Below are positions 47,156 to 60,733 of a stretch of DNA of 64,000 bases, in pieces (position 1 is the first letter of the stretch; every line of letters starts with the position of its first letter). Source of the stretch: Corylus avellana. Its lineage: Eukaryota > Streptophyta > Magnoliopsida > Fagales > Betulaceae. Where the stretch lies: the NCBI RefSeq assembly GCF_901000735.1, contig NC_081543.1:9345921-9409920 (forward strand). The letters run 5' to 3'. The translations under genes were made by a program, and so were the position numbers. The notes beneath the pieces are model-generated. The model saw only the letters and a program-made list of their open reading frames with translations, did not search any database and was not told the DNA's origin.

Positions 47156-49446
47156 GTCAGACTGTCAGAGGTTAGTATTCTATTCATATATCTTAATTAA
47201 GTTTTAATTAAGTGCAGTTGATATAAAATATTAAGCTCATTTGTAGGCCAACTTGGGATTGCCTTGCCAAATAAGCTCCAAAACTAATGGACTTAAATAT
47301 TGGTTGTTACAATCTTTTGTTTCCAAAGATACAATTATTTTTTGAAAACCTTGTGTAAGAGATTATTCACATGACATTCAAGGAGTGTAATTAACTATCA
47401 TCACTATACAGATGAGCTGATATATGCAGAATGATGGGGCTCCCAGCTTTTGCAAATTCGTGACGTGTTTAGTGAAATAATTTTTTATCTGGTACTTTAG
47501 TTCAGACTAAATTGTGATGAACCCCAATTAGTTAATTTGATGGCAGGAAAAAATACAAGTTGTTTTTATGGCCGATCATCTTGAATCATATATATATATA
47601 TATATATGCAACTCTTGCTTTAACCATTTAGTTTTTGAATTGCGGGTAACAACTTGTATTTGTCATTTTAAATTTTAACAATTGAAAAAAAAAAAAAGAA
47701 AAAGAAGAGAAATCTTTTTGTTTAATGTGGATTGAGATGATATAATGTATGTGCATGAAAACAAAAGAGAATGTGTATTCATATTAAAAAGAAGAGAAAA
47801 TGCATCAACTATTACTCCTATACTCCAATTATAAATTTATAATCATCTAAACTGGTGATGGCTGTTGTACTATCTAAGAACATGTTAGTGATACAGATTG
47901 ATTCATAACTATATCGTGTTCGAACCGATAATGGGCAAGTCATCAAATATGAATACAACTTGTTGAAGTTTCATTAACTGCTGTTTTATAATGAGATTTT
48001 AATGCTAGGTAACACAGGAAAATTGAGAGACAGAAATTCCAAGAGGGAAAATGGATGCAGAAATCTATAATGGATCTGGAAGAAGGTGGGAGCATTAGTT
48101 TTTGGTACTACATATCTTTTGTCCAGCTAGTTGGCTCCATTTGTATGTATGCTATAGAGTAGGATCTTTTGGACTTGAAAAATTCGACAATTCTCCAGTG
48201 AAATTGTGAACTTTTTAACTTTATTGGTGGAAATTTCTTTAGTGACTGCAGTTTTAGAATTCAATATTATGACAAAAACTTCTTGTGAGCCTATTTACAC
48301 CACTTTCCAGGACCCTTTTCTATTCTTATATTTCTAGCTGAAGATTTAAGCAGCTTGGTATCATTTTGGCATGCTAGAGCATCATCTCATTTTTCTGTTT
48401 GCATCTTTTCCCTCATCCTACAAGATTCCAATTTTTTTTATTCTTTTATATATATATATATACTACTGTCCACAAGCCAATCTACTTGATTATTCTTAAA
48501 TATGATTTAGCCATATTTGCGCTAATCAATAGCATAGTTATCAGGCATCTTTGTCTATTTTATGCTTCTGCATGAAACAATCGTAAATTGCAACTCTAGT
48601 CCTACTAGACTCGCTAGCTCAAGACCGATGCTACTCCAATGATTTTCTCTTTGATTTGCAAGTGACCATTGTATCCGATCGCACGAAATTTGGTACCATC
48701 ACTATCAAAAGAAAAAAAATGTGCAAATCATTTGGATCTTAAAATTATCAACCTCACCTTCATGCCCAACTGATAAAGACCAACGTAGCCTTTCTAGAAT
48801 TTTTATTTAATATTATTTTTTATTAAATGAAACACGTGTCATTTTATGACTGGGTACGTAGCAACGCCCTTAAAACTCAACTGAAGGTGGGTGAATTTTT
48901 TTTTTTTAATAATCATTCTAACCTTCGAGAGTAAATTGATAATTTTTTAGCCTAAAGCTTGTTAATCACTCAAAACATATTTTCCTTTAACTAAATTCAA
49001 GATTTTTTTTTTTTTTTTTTTTCCCCAGTGTTCTAATCTTCATTTCCAACCGCAACTTAATTAAACTTGACAGATCTATAAAAAATAATAATAAAAATTA
49101 AACTCGACAAAACAAGGCCCACATAGTAACAAACAAGAACATTGCTGCAGATAATCCAATCCTATCATACATCCGATTGGTGACTTGAAGAAGAGAACTG
49201 ATGACGACAATAAATGGTACTGCAGCACAAGCAGCGCTCCCTCGTGTCGTCAGATTTGTGCCTTCCCATGTTTTTCGAGTTCTTCGCCAATCACTTACCC
49301 CCAACTACCATGACACCCTAATCGGCCAACCAAAACGAGAAAAGAAGAAGAAAAATCCTTCAAAAGTTCCTGGAGTCGTTTCCATTCCCTTTGATCTTTT
49401 TTTTTTTTTTTGTTTTTTCTTCTTGTAAGTACAACTCATAAAGTTC
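47156..49446. other. 3' flank of copy C and upstream region of the thioesterase gene
   Basis: Up to about 48615 it matches the 3' flank of copy B. From 48616 to 49446 the sequence is unique in this window, AT-rich, with poly-T runs, and probably includes the promoter and 5' UTR of the downstream gene. No other gene is supported. Confidence 0.6.
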
Positions 49447-52400
49447 ATGGCTTTCCCCTTACCGGTTTTTGCCTCCATCTTCATCTGGGTTTTCGTAAGC
49501 ATCCCACTTTCGCAGTGCATGCCCTTCATAGTACTTCATGGTATCTTTTTTCACTCTGTTTCTTCTGAATCAGACTTTTGTTTGTTGATTCTGTTTTTGA
49601 TTTGTGGTGTTATTGGGTTTTCTTTTTCTTTTTCTTTTCCCGCTGGGTATTTGGAATTTGGATGCTACTGTTTACTCTTTCTTTTTTTTTTTGGGCATTT
49701 GATATACAAGATAATTGATAGTCTTTATACGCTACTAATGAAAGCTTTTGGTAGATTGTGAAGTAAAGTATCATCTTGTAATTGGAATTCGTATGCTCAT
49801 GATGCTGAAGATGTTTATATAGAAACCGTATTCTAAATCTGTCACTAATCGGTATATACACGCGTGTATATGCTTGTCTTAAGTGTAAAGCTGACAATTA
49901 AAGCAAGAAATGGAATGAGTCTTCATTTTATTTGATCATTAAGCAATATATCAGTAGATTTTGTTGTAATAAGATGAGTTTGAATAGGAGTATTTGTTTT
50001 AATTAATCTAACCAGTGACGTCAAGAGTATGTTTCAAGAAGTCTCTAAGGTAACTAAAAACATCAAGCATCCCTGTATTTGAGTTAACACGGTCCTGTTA
50101 GGGGTTAATTGGAAGGTACCGGAGCATAGACATATTAACATCCTGCCACAGTTCATGAATTTCCTCTGTTTATCTAGAATTAATGAAAGCCGAATAAACC
50201 CTTTGGGTAGCTTACAAAAATCCTAATTTAGGGGTGGTACTATCACAAACTCAATATTGTGCGAGTTGCTGATGAAAAAGTGAAGAAAATACCCTACAGA
50301 GCAAGAGGGTGAGAATTAATTGCAGAATTGTAATCATAAATGATAAAATGCCATTACATGCTTGCACACACCACACTTGACCCTACTTGACTGATTTGGT
50401 TTCAAGGAAAGCTTGCTCATTTGCATGCGAGCAGAAGGTCCCAGAACCTCTTCTCCTTCAATTTATGCAAATAAATTTTTAGTTGTATAAAGCAAGCCTT
50501 GCTTTTTTGAAGCAAGACTAAACAGAAGGAAAAATAAGCTAAAGGAAGGATGATGCTTGTTTAGTTATGTTTATCAAAAATTGTTTATATTAGGAGACAA
50601 GTTGAGGTTGTCATTGCTAAAAACTCTTTAAATTGAAACCTTTCAGAATAGAGTAGTTTTTTAGAGTTGCCGCTAGCTGTGTCAACATTTATTTTTTTTG
50701 GTTTAGTGATAAGACTTACAAATCAAAAGGAGAAAAACAATTATTATGGTGGGATTGCATGTTATACCATATGTGCTTTTGCTGGAATCATCTAATGTGC
50801 ATAACCTCTAGAGTCAGACATACATAAAATGGTGGGATGCTAGGTTATTTTGCGGAGAATTAAATCGTGAACTGTGTTTAATTTAGTATTTTGAATGGAT
50901 TTTACTATAGTGGCACGTAAATATGTCTACTTATATTTCTTTAATACTTGTTTAAGGTAGCACAATACAATTTCAATAGATGACAATGGTTATTATTATG
51001 TTTTCCTCTTACCTTTTTAACTCGTGCATTTAATTAGCTGCGGAATTTAGCAGACCAATTATTATTTATGGCAATAAAAACTCTTTGTTATCATATTTTT
51101 TGAGAAGTTTGAGCATTTTGAAAATTGATGTCCAGCTTTTTTGTGAATCCCTTACTGTTTTAGTCCTGAATTTAATATTCTATTAATTGGATTTTGCAAT
51201 TCCTCTTTTAAAGTTTCTGACCTTATATATTTACAATTAAAATTTAAGTATTTATACATGAGCATTTTAGTATACTCTTTTATTTATTATATCTCCCTTG
51301 ATACTGTTAAGATGTAATGCCTAGCTTTCTAACTTTAATGGATTAGCAGATTAGTGTGAATAAGTTTATTCCTTTCTCATTGTTGTTAATATTTATGTGG
51401 TTGATATCTGTAGAGTCATTATTCTATTCTAATGTTTCATGGCAGGCATTGGAGATCAGTGCTCTAATCGAGGAGTTAAACAGTTCACTGAGCTATTGGG
51501 CAACTTTTCTGGCACTGAAGGATATTGCATGTACGCTTGTATAGAATATGATCCTCTGAAAAATTGAATGATCCCTATAAATGATCCCTATTCAATTCTT
51601 GTGGATCTTGTGGTGCATCTGCATGTATTTGAATATAGACCAAAAAATTGCAAGTATACAATTAAATAAAAGTTTATGTAAGAAGAAGATAAATCATGAC
51701 TAGATGCTTTTAATACCTTGTCTTATGAGTTGTTCGCAAATATGTTATTCCTATTGTGTTCTAGTTGAAGGAGGTGAAAGGATAGATATAATTGATGTTT
51801 GTTCCTTTTAAGTGACTGACCCACTAGGTGAGCAGTAATGTGGATCTTTGTCGTTTTCTCAACTCAACCCACTGCCAAATCATTTTGTAGTGTGCAACAT
51901 ACATTTTGTTACCACATTGATCAAATTTCTTTTTGCCTTTGTGAGTTTGGACATTGCCTTACAATACATCACTGAAAGTGGACATTAAACAAGTACATTT
52001 TGCTACAAAGTGTTTAATTGACTTTTCACTCTTAATTCATTATATTATTATATTTATATATCTCCATTAGGAGTCTTTGGTTCCTTGCACACAAATTGAC
52101 AGGATCACGGAATTTACAGGGCATAGATATTAGAACATGTAAAATGTCATAATTAAACCACTCATAGTTGCATCAGCTAGTTTTTGTAAATAAAATTATG
52201 TTATTCTTCTATTTTTCTTTAAAAGATTTTAACGTCACTTATGCATTTTAGATTTGGTCATAATTAACTATCAAACTGGTCTATGTTTAATGGGACCAAA
52301 AAGTACTCACATACATGCACGGATATACATATCAAATGTGTTCCAGGAAGTTACAGTTTTTTCTGGAACAATTCTGAACTTTTCTCATTGTCTTCAGAGT

Positions 52401-55400
52401 ATGTTTTGCTTTTGTATCGTGACCTGCAAATGTGAGATATTTCCTCCATATGCTTATTTCTTTCCTTACTGCAGTGAAGTTGGAGATGGAACATGGGATT
52501 CTTGGTTTATGCCTCTTGAGGAACAGGCAAGAACTTAATAAAACTAGGCCTGTTTTATTGGAAGTACTGTTTATATTGTCCACTTCTCATTTAAATTAGT
52601 TTATATGTTTGCAGGCCGGAATTGTTTGCAAGAAGGTGATATAGCTAGCTTGGTTACAGTTGCTGTTATGTCTTCTGGCTTTTAAAGTTTGTTTTTTGAT
52701 TCACTGAGTTCAATATTATATTACAGGTGAAGGAAATGAAAGAACTGAGAAAGGGTTACAACATAGTTGGTCTCTCCCAGGTGATTTATGAGAATCAGAT
52801 TTTTCCTGTTTCAAACGCCTTTGTACTGCAACATAGTTTGTTTCCTGGTTAACTGTGTCTTCTTTGTCTCTTATGACATATTGACAAACCGTTAAAACTC
52901 CATCTAATTTACAGAACGTTCAATTGGAACAGGCACTTTTCAATTGAATCACTTCTTAATTTCTCTTTCAATATAAGAGATGTAATTCATGTCCTTTCAC
53001 CGATCAGTTGAACATACCATGTTTAAATTCATCATCCTTTCTTCAGTTGATTATGGAAAATAAATTTGCTTCTTTCAAGTAACTCTGTGTGTGTGTGTTT
53101 GTGCGTGCTTGTATGTCACTCACACGTGCAGCCTATTCTTGCCAGGTGATTCATGAAACAACATAACCATGTACATGTAAGATATTTTTTAGCATGCAAG
53201 GAGTTTGTTGTGTATAGGTCCTTTGAGTTCACCCTAATACTTAATCACAAAGCCCACTCAGCTTGGAAGAGTCCTTTCTGGTTCCTTTCCTATAGTTTCA
53301 CATGTTCTAAAAATGAGAAACCAATTATGTCTTCAGCTCTTATCGTAGCAAAGTAAGTTTATTATACCCAATTGTCACTAATGAGATTGAGTACTTTTTT
53401 TCTGTGCAATGAGACTGAGGATTTGATGCCAAATTTTCTTGGCTACTGGAAATGGAATGAGTTAATCATTGCTGACAAACTCTTTTTCTTTTTAAGTTAA
53501 GTTATTGTTGATAAACTCAGTTCAACTGTACAATATCAATTCCCAACAACTGGAAGCTTCATGAATTCCTTCTTTACCTTTCTGCTCTATGAAAATCACA
53601 GCCTTCTAGTAAATACTACATTATCTTGTTTTTTTTCACTGCCTGTAGAGGCCTTTCTTTTTGGTGCTTAGCTTCCTCTTGAATTTGTACTTACTTCCAA
53701 CCTGAATTGTATCACTCCTTTTGGGTGCATTCATATTCCTTTCTCTGCTCGATTTTACACCTTTAATGAACTTTCAGAGCAAATTATGTTCAAACTTTAG
53801 GTGAAAATGTTTGCTTTTAGTCAATGACAATTGCTGCAGTTAAGCTCTTCTTGAGATGTTTCTAGGTGATCTTGCTAAAGGAAAAACACTGTTGATATAC
53901 TTCTCAGTTGCACTTTTTGGCTTTAGGTAGGATGATATCCTGTGTGCTAGGTATACTTAGGAATGGGTTTAATGTGTCTCTACTCTTATCAAGGAAGAAA
54001 AATGTTGTTGTAGTATGTGCTGAATCAATTTGTCATGTTGGCAAACTACCAATTATTAAGTTAGTCACTGTATATTGCTTTTTTGCTTCTCAGGTAGCTT
54101 CTGGTTCTCGTTCTTAATGTTTGTTTGATTTAACAGGGTAATTTAATAGGTCGAGGCGTTTTACAATTTTGCGATGGAGGACCTCCTGTAAGAACCAGTC
54201 TTCAATATAAACTTTGCTGGTTTAGTGTTTTCTAATTTGTTGTTCGATATTGCATGAATTGTTTTAATGATTTCATATTTTGACCATACTTGTATATACC
54301 TAAATCATGTTAAGTATGTTTGAAGGCATGCTGAATGGTGTTTGTAAGTTCATTATTTGTCTGGTAATTATAATTTAAGATGTCAATCCATTACATTTAC
54401 ATGTAGAGTTTTTGGAAAACTTTAGAAGAAATAACTAATACTTCTCTTCTTTTTACTACTTTCACAGTCTTTCCCTCTTTTTTTTTCTTTTTTTCTTGTC
54501 CTCTTTGGTGATGGGGATAGGAATAGGAGGTTAATAACCACATATTCTACCTGCAGTTTAAACCAATAAACAGATAATTGAAATTCATTAGTATCAATCA
54601 GCTGTGCAATCTGAAATGATAATGAGATGTATTGGTGATAGATGAGTCAAATCTCTCTGTCTATGTGCACCGATTTATTTTTTATTTTTATTTAAAAAAC
54701 AAAAATTTAAATACTGTAAATAACTATCTTGTCATCTCTATTATGCTGATATTGCCATCCAGCGTTCTGGTTGACCATACCTGAGTGATTGACGGGTATT
54801 TTATTTTCTCCATTTTCAGCTTTGGAATGAAAGTGTTCTGTTTTCTTGCTAAGTTTTTTATGTGGGAAAATAGAGTTCCTTTGCTAGTGTAAATAAGGGG
54901 TGTCTCATCCTAGTGTACTCTCAGCATAAGTTGCATAGGTTCATTAATCTATCTACAGATCCTTGTTTTTTTAAGTTTAGTGCATATCTTCTATATAATA
55001 CTGTTATTAGTCTTCTTTGCATAGGTTCACAAAACTATCTACAGATCCTTGCTTTTTCAGTTTAGGGCATATCTTCTATAATACCACTATTAGTCTTCTC
55101 TTAGCATTTTTACTTCATACATGTTTGGGTATAAAGAATTGAAAATTCTCTTTTAATTTTTGAAACAGGTTAAGAATTTTATCTCTTTAGGAGGGCCTCA
55201 TGCTGGTACTGCTTCTGTTCCTCTGTGTGGTGTAAGTATCATCGTGGCTTTCCATCATTACCACTTTACATACTAATATTACCTTCTTGATATTATTACT
55301 GAATTTAGAGTAATTGAGTATAATGTTAGACAAATCTATCCACAGATCTTTTTTATTGCTCTCTTTGTGCTCTTGTAAGAGTCCAACTGGATTAGCTCTT

Positions 55401-57927
55401 TCCCATGTTTATTGTGTTTATCTAGGTCTCACCGGCTGCCCTACATAAATTTAACTGAATCACAACCTTAGTAATTTGAAAATATAGTGTTTAAGGCTCC
55501 AGTTAGTGTAGGGCAGCTTCAGCACAAAGATCCATTGTTGTTAAGGTTATCACTTGTGTGCACATTTTCAGTGAAGTCAAGTTTGGAGTACTTCTGAACT
55601 TTCACTTCATGGATTATGCTGAGACCTGCATAATATGTATTGATCTGTTAGATTTTGCAAAGCTTTAATTTAATTGTTAATTTTTGTCTCCATGATAATG
55701 ATGTTACCTGGGAATAAATGACTATCATACCAATTGACAATGCAAGGAGCAGATATTTATTTGAATTTCTTTAAACTTCAGCTCTGTCTAATATTCTTGT
55801 ATGGTTTTTTGCTTTTATAGTCTGGCGTTTTATGCATTATTGCGGACAAACTGATCAAGTCAGAGATCTATTCCGAGTATATCCAAGTATAAATCTGTAC
55901 CTGAGATCTCTTCAGTTTAAAGTATCATTATTACTATTATTATTATTATTTTTACATTTATGGTGTTTTAACTCCTTATTGGAGTTAGATCTTTCTTCTT
56001 GTCACTATTTCACTGTCAAATTCAATTCTCTATAGGATGTCTCACAATGCATGACACTTTGATTTCTGGAATTGCAGGGTCACTTAGCCCCCAGCGGTTA
56101 TCTTAAATTACCAAATGTGAGTAGTATAAGCTGATGGAGCATTATGGATGCTGCAGTGAGGCTTTTCTACTGCATAATCTTCTCTTAGCAATGCATTCTA
56201 GGACCCTGTAGTAGTGAGATAGTATGAAAGTTAGAAGCCCACCTCTTTTCAATTGTTTTTGGCTCAATATTCTTTTAAAAATTCTCTGTCAAAGAATCAA
56301 ACTTTTCTTAAATTTTAATTGTGAGAAAAGAAATAGGTGGTTTTTCTTGTCACTCGTCATGTAATCACTGCATCATATGCGTGATTTGATAATTATACAC
56401 CTTATCATGTTTCTCTCTTTCCTGATCGAAAACCTAAGCATCAGAATCAACTATTTAATTTCCAGGCTATCTCCAACTATTTAGAGAAATGCAGATTTCT
56501 TCCAAAGCTGAACAATGAAATCCCTACTGAGAAAAACTCCACTTACAAGGAACGGTTCACTAGCTTACAGAACTTGGTGCTTATTATGGTAAGTTGGAGA
56601 GCTTTATTCCATTTACCAATATTTCTTGGTCCTCTGAGATTTCTTAGATTATCTGAGAATAATACGAATTTAGCTTATTAAACATTTCTCAACCTTCTCC
56701 ATTTTATTTTTGTATGTTCAACAGTTTGAGCATGACACTGTTTTGATACCTAAGGAAACCTCCTGGTTTGGATATTACCCAGATGGGGCCTTCAATCCAG
56801 TTTTACCTCCGCAGCAGGTTTTATTTTTATCTTATAACAGAAGTTACTTTCAAAATTTTAATGTCTGCTGACATGGAATTCCACGAAAATGGTTTAGAAA
56901 TTTGCTTCTTTTTTTTGATGAACTTGGTCTATTTTCAGTCATCTGTTCTGCTCTTGTGTGTATGTGTGTTACATAACTGCAATTACCATCCTGATCACAC
57001 ATAGCAGAGGGCACAGCCATCATTTAGGTGAAGATGTTAAAATATTTAAACCACCAGTATGCCCTCTTTTATTTGCAGTAAATGATAGCTGCAACTTCTA
57101 TATCATGACAAAAACATGACTGGGGGAGACATTGTTGATTAGAATTTCTAGAAAAACAACAAATGCTACCAGAGCATTCCTGGCGCCAGAGGGAAGATCT
57201 TGTTTTGAACATTTCTTGCACAAGATTGAGAACATGAAAGAAACCATCAGATTATCTGTAACAATAAATTGATGAGGCATTGCATTGAGTCTCAAGGTGG
57301 ACAATTAATTAAGGCTCGTCTAAACTTTAGAAGCAATATGTGCAGCAGACAATGAAACCAATTAGCTTTGGAAATTATATTTCATGATCAAGGCTAGCAC
57401 ATAGTTCTGCAGTGCAAACCAGGAGTTCAGCATAAAAAAAGCATCATTGACATCTTCTTGGAACATAAAGAAGTTCATTTCAACTAGCAATATACTTTAC
57501 AACTTCATCTGTATTAGAACATTTTCTTTTGTGTATTGAGCCCATGTGGGATCCTAGTTTTTGACACTCTTTTTTCGTGCAGACAAAGCTTTACATTGAG
57601 GATTGGATTGGTTTGAAAACCTTAGATGAAGCTGGAAGGGTCAAGTATCTTAGTGTTCCAGGAAATCATCTTGGGATCTCCAGAAGTGATATGAAAAAGT
57701 ATGTTGTGCCATACTTGGAGGAAAAGGCGTCTAGAAAGAACAGCATTGAAAAGGATTGTGGCATTAGTTTGCATGGAGTTGATGTTGGAGTTGTCCAAAG
57801 CAACGAGAGAGAGCAAATTGTATCTCAATTTGGGGAGAAAGGATCATCATCCTATTGGTGGCCCCCGTCAATTACAAGTTTCATCAGTGAACTTCTCGGG
57901 CTCAGAGAGCCGTTGCCTCATACTTGA
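49447..57927 (+). CDS. Palmitoyl-protein thioesterase (PPT1-type)
   Basis: Twelve exons: 49447-49540, 51446-51530, 52475-52526, 52615-52635, 52727-52780, 54137-54187, 55169-55231, 55821-55886, 56078-56116, 56466-56588, 56725-56817 and 57583-57927; 361 residues. The family removes thioester-linked palmitate from proteins, typically in the lysosome or vacuole lumen. A signal peptide fits residues 1-24 (MAFPLPVFASIFIWVFVSI). Catalytic residues are present: Ser101 in GLSQG (split between exons 5 and 6), Asp220 in FEHDT and His276 in GNHLG. Family blocks include VLHGIGD, NFISLGGPHAG and HLAPSGYLK. Intron 3 starts GCAAGA after EEQ, a GC-AG intron; the other borders are GT-AG. The start is the first ATG, which gives the signal peptide. 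The gene looks intact. A piece of a paralogue lies inverted at 63723-63900. Confidence 0.92.
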
Positions 57928-59936
57928 TTTGGATTTTTTTTTTTTTTTTTGGGGGGCGGGGGGGCTGTGGGGGGCATCACCATCTCTTGGTGAAAGCTAC
58001 TCTGATTGTGGAAACATGTGATGAATACGCAAGGACAAATCTGGTTATACTATTGGCATTCATATAGTTAAAGGATTCTGCATATATATGTAGCTTGTTA
58101 GATACTTAGCTTATTAGTCTGTGATATCAGAATCTGATTATGTTGAGATCACTCGGTTATTTATACATTGTTTCATATACAAGTTTATTTCATTATTCTG
58201 TAATATTTTGTATTAAATTTCTGACTTCATTCGTATTGCATTTCCTATTTTGATTGGCCGCATTCTACTATAAATATGCCCAGCAACAAGGTTCTCTTTG
58301 TGTGTTATGTATTCTTCTTTAGCATAAATTTCAATGCCTGCAAGGAATTGGGACAGCTGCATTCTTCCTTGTCTCGCATTGCTGCCACCTGAGAATTGGG
58401 AGAGACTGCGAAATGTGGGGGAAAGAAATGAAAAGAAAATAACAAAAAGCAAGAGATTCTCCTCTCCTTTTCTCTTTTTTTTATTTTTTATTTTGTGTGT
58501 GTGCGTGTGTTTTGGCTAATTCTATAGATAGGTTTAGAGGTGAAGCCTAGTAATCTTATTTCGTCTTCTTGAGATGATTAATGAATATTCTTCATAGATT
58601 TAAAAGCATAGCTTTGTGAAAAGATGGGACTGCAAACGTAATGGTTTTGCAAGGAAACTGTGGATATTTTATTATTATTATTATTTTAATAATAATAATA
58701 TAGAGAAATGGTATATAATTTGATGCAGAGTGTATTTGAATTGATAGGTAATGCAAAGAGCCTAACGGTATATCATTCATTGTTCAAACTTCAAATAATA
58801 AAATGCAAACTGCACCGACAAAAGTAAGCTATATAGTTGTGTATGCTTTGTTTTCCTCCCACCATTCTATTAAACTGATGTGTCCAAAATTACGTGCACT
58901 AAAAAAATTTCTTTCAAACCATTCTATTAAACTAACATGTGCCTAAAATTACATGCAGTGGCAGATTTAGGAATTGGAGTTACTAGGGGCGCAAAAAAAT
59001 AATAAAACATAATGATAATTTTTTTTTTTTTTTTCTCTTTATGTATTATATTTTTATTATAATATGATAAATACAATCAAAAAATAAATTATACCATAAT
59101 ATATGTATCACGAAGCAAATCAAACTCATCAAATTACCCAACAAAGAAAAAAACAAAAATCAAAGTAACTATTAAAAATTTTCATCTAACAACATCACAA
59201 ACACATAATAATTTAAACTACTTGCGAAATAAACTAAACACAATTAAATGACTAGAAGTGTCTAAGAAAAATGAATACCTTTTAGTGAATTAGTGATCTT
59301 GAAGAATTTCTTGAAAACACACGGACCACGAAAAGGAGTTAGTCTAACAATGCTGCAAACCAATAAAAACAAATAATTAAAGCAATATTCTTGTTTATAA
59401 TTAAATTGTCTTTATTCTTTTTTCAAAGCAATAATATTCTTGTGAGTTTTACTATCAATTAAAGACTAAAAAGTAAAAATAATTTTAAAGACTATTTCCC
59501 GGCTACTATCTCAACAAATTTATTATTATTTTTTTTCCCTAAGCAATTCTAGAAAGAAAGAAGATAATGACAAATTACTTTCTTCATCACCACTCTTCAC
59601 GAATCACCTTTTTTTTTTCTTTTTTTGGTCTAGTGTTTCACTTTCACCCACACACTGGGTCACTGACTAACTGACACATGGCTACACCTTCTTTCACAAA
59701 ATCACAGATTCACAAATCACACAAAACCATTCTCATGGTGGTTTCTATTTCCTCCATTGTGCACCCTACTTATTAAATATCTCACCTACTTCCCAGACTT
59801 TAGCACTCATGAATCTTTTGAGTCCTGTCAAATATTACCCCTATTCAAGTTCAGTTTGATCGTTAATCTTAGCCCAATCCCACCAACACACAGCAATCTT
59901 GTTGGTCAACCTATAATCTTCATCGGAAAAACCACC
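57928..59936. other. Spacer between thioesterase and lectin-kinase genes
   Basis: AT-rich. It holds a T run followed by a G run just after the thioesterase stop, a TTA microsatellite (about 58671-58699) and a phrase at 58956-58996 (GGCAGATTTAGGAATTGGAG) typical of a common plant transposon end. No gene supported. The last 200 bp are probably promoter and 5' UTR of the lectin-kinase gene. Confidence 0.55.
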
Positions 59937-60633
59937 ATGAATCCGGCTAAAGAGTTATTGAATATATCGTTGCTTCTCTCCCTACTTGTTTTCCGATTTT
60001 GCATTTCCCTTGACACCATTTCCCCAAACCAGCCCGTTAAAGACGGTGACATCCTGGTTTCGAAAGGAAAAACCTTCGCACTTGGGTTTTTCAGCCCGGG
60101 AAACTCTGGCCGCCGCTACGTCGGAATATGGTATAACAAAGTTCCTCAACAAACTGTTGTGTGGGTGGCAAACAGAGACATCCCTCTCAATGACACCTCC
60201 GGAGTCCTCTCCATCAACGGCCATGGAAACCTCGTCCTTAACAGCCAAAACCGAGGCACCCCAATTTGGTCTACAAATGCTTCAATCTCAACCACAAACA
60301 ATTCTATGGCTCAGCTCTTAGATTCTGGGAATCTTGTTTTGGTTCTACGAGACAGCCAAAGGGTTACATGGCAGAGCTTCGACTATCCCAGCAATACTAT
60401 GCTTCCGTTGATGAAACTTGGGCTGGACCGGCGGACCGGGCTTAGCCGATACCTAACATCTTGGAAGTCCGAAGATGACCCGGGAACCGGAAGCTTCTCA
60501 TTGGGGATTGACCCAATTGGGTACCCACAATTTGTCCTAAACAAGGGCGCAACTCCATGGTGGCGGGCCGGACCTTGGACCGGCGAAAGATTTAACGGTC
60601 TACCTGAAATGAATCATATTCCTATTATCAAAG
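59937..60633 (+). CDS. G-type lectin S-receptor-like kinase, 5' part, left copy
   Basis: Start at ATG 59937 (MNPAKELLNIS), which gives a signal peptide of about 24 residues; an upstream in-frame ATG would place this hydrophobic stretch too far inside. Next come a bulb-type lectin domain (about 30-150: LGFFSPGNSGRRYVGIWY, VVWVANRD, LLDSGNLVL) and the start of an S-locus glycoprotein domain (WRAGPWTGERFNG). The gap interrupts it after residue 232. Family members are plasma-membrane receptor kinases, often in defence or self-recognition. The PAN, membrane and kinase parts are not visible, so it could be a full receptor kinase or a receptor-like protein. Confidence 0.85.
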
Positions 60634-60733
60634 NNNNNNNNNNNNNNNNNNNNNNNNNNNNNNNNNNNNNNNNNNNNNNNNNNNNNNNNNNNNNNNNNNN
60701 NNNNNNNNNNNNNNNNNNNNNNNNNNNNNNNNN
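60634..60733. other. Assembly gap (100 N)
   Basis: Exactly 100 N at the centre of an inverted duplication. The two lectin-kinase genes run into it from opposite sides, so at least the rest of both genes (PAN, membrane and kinase parts) is missing or lies elsewhere. Confidence 0.99.

Larger units (their letters stand above)
37150..48615 (+). repeat. Right arm of the three-copy segmental duplication
   Basis: Direct copy of the middle arm and inverted copy of the left arm. It begins inside the ankyrin last exon (about 37150) and ends near 48615. It holds IDN2-like copy C and a private truncated copia insertion in the ankyrin fragment. Confidence 0.88.
57795..60633. repeat. Left arm of inverted duplication around the second gap
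   Basis: Matches the reverse complement of 60734-63878, covering the end of the thioesterase last exon, its 3' flank, the spacer, and the 5' part of a G-type lectin receptor kinase gene. Both arms carry point differences and short indels, so they are not copies of the same reads. Confidence 0.9.

Noticed and set aside
49447..49761. Long uninterrupted reading of the first thioesterase exon
   Set aside because: The family sequence stops at LHG (49540) and resumes with IGDQCSNRG at 51446; the rest is intron.
58956..58996. Transposon-end-like phrase in the 57.9-59.9 kb spacer
   Set aside because: Only one terminus-like phrase is seen, with no mate or target duplication, so no element was called.
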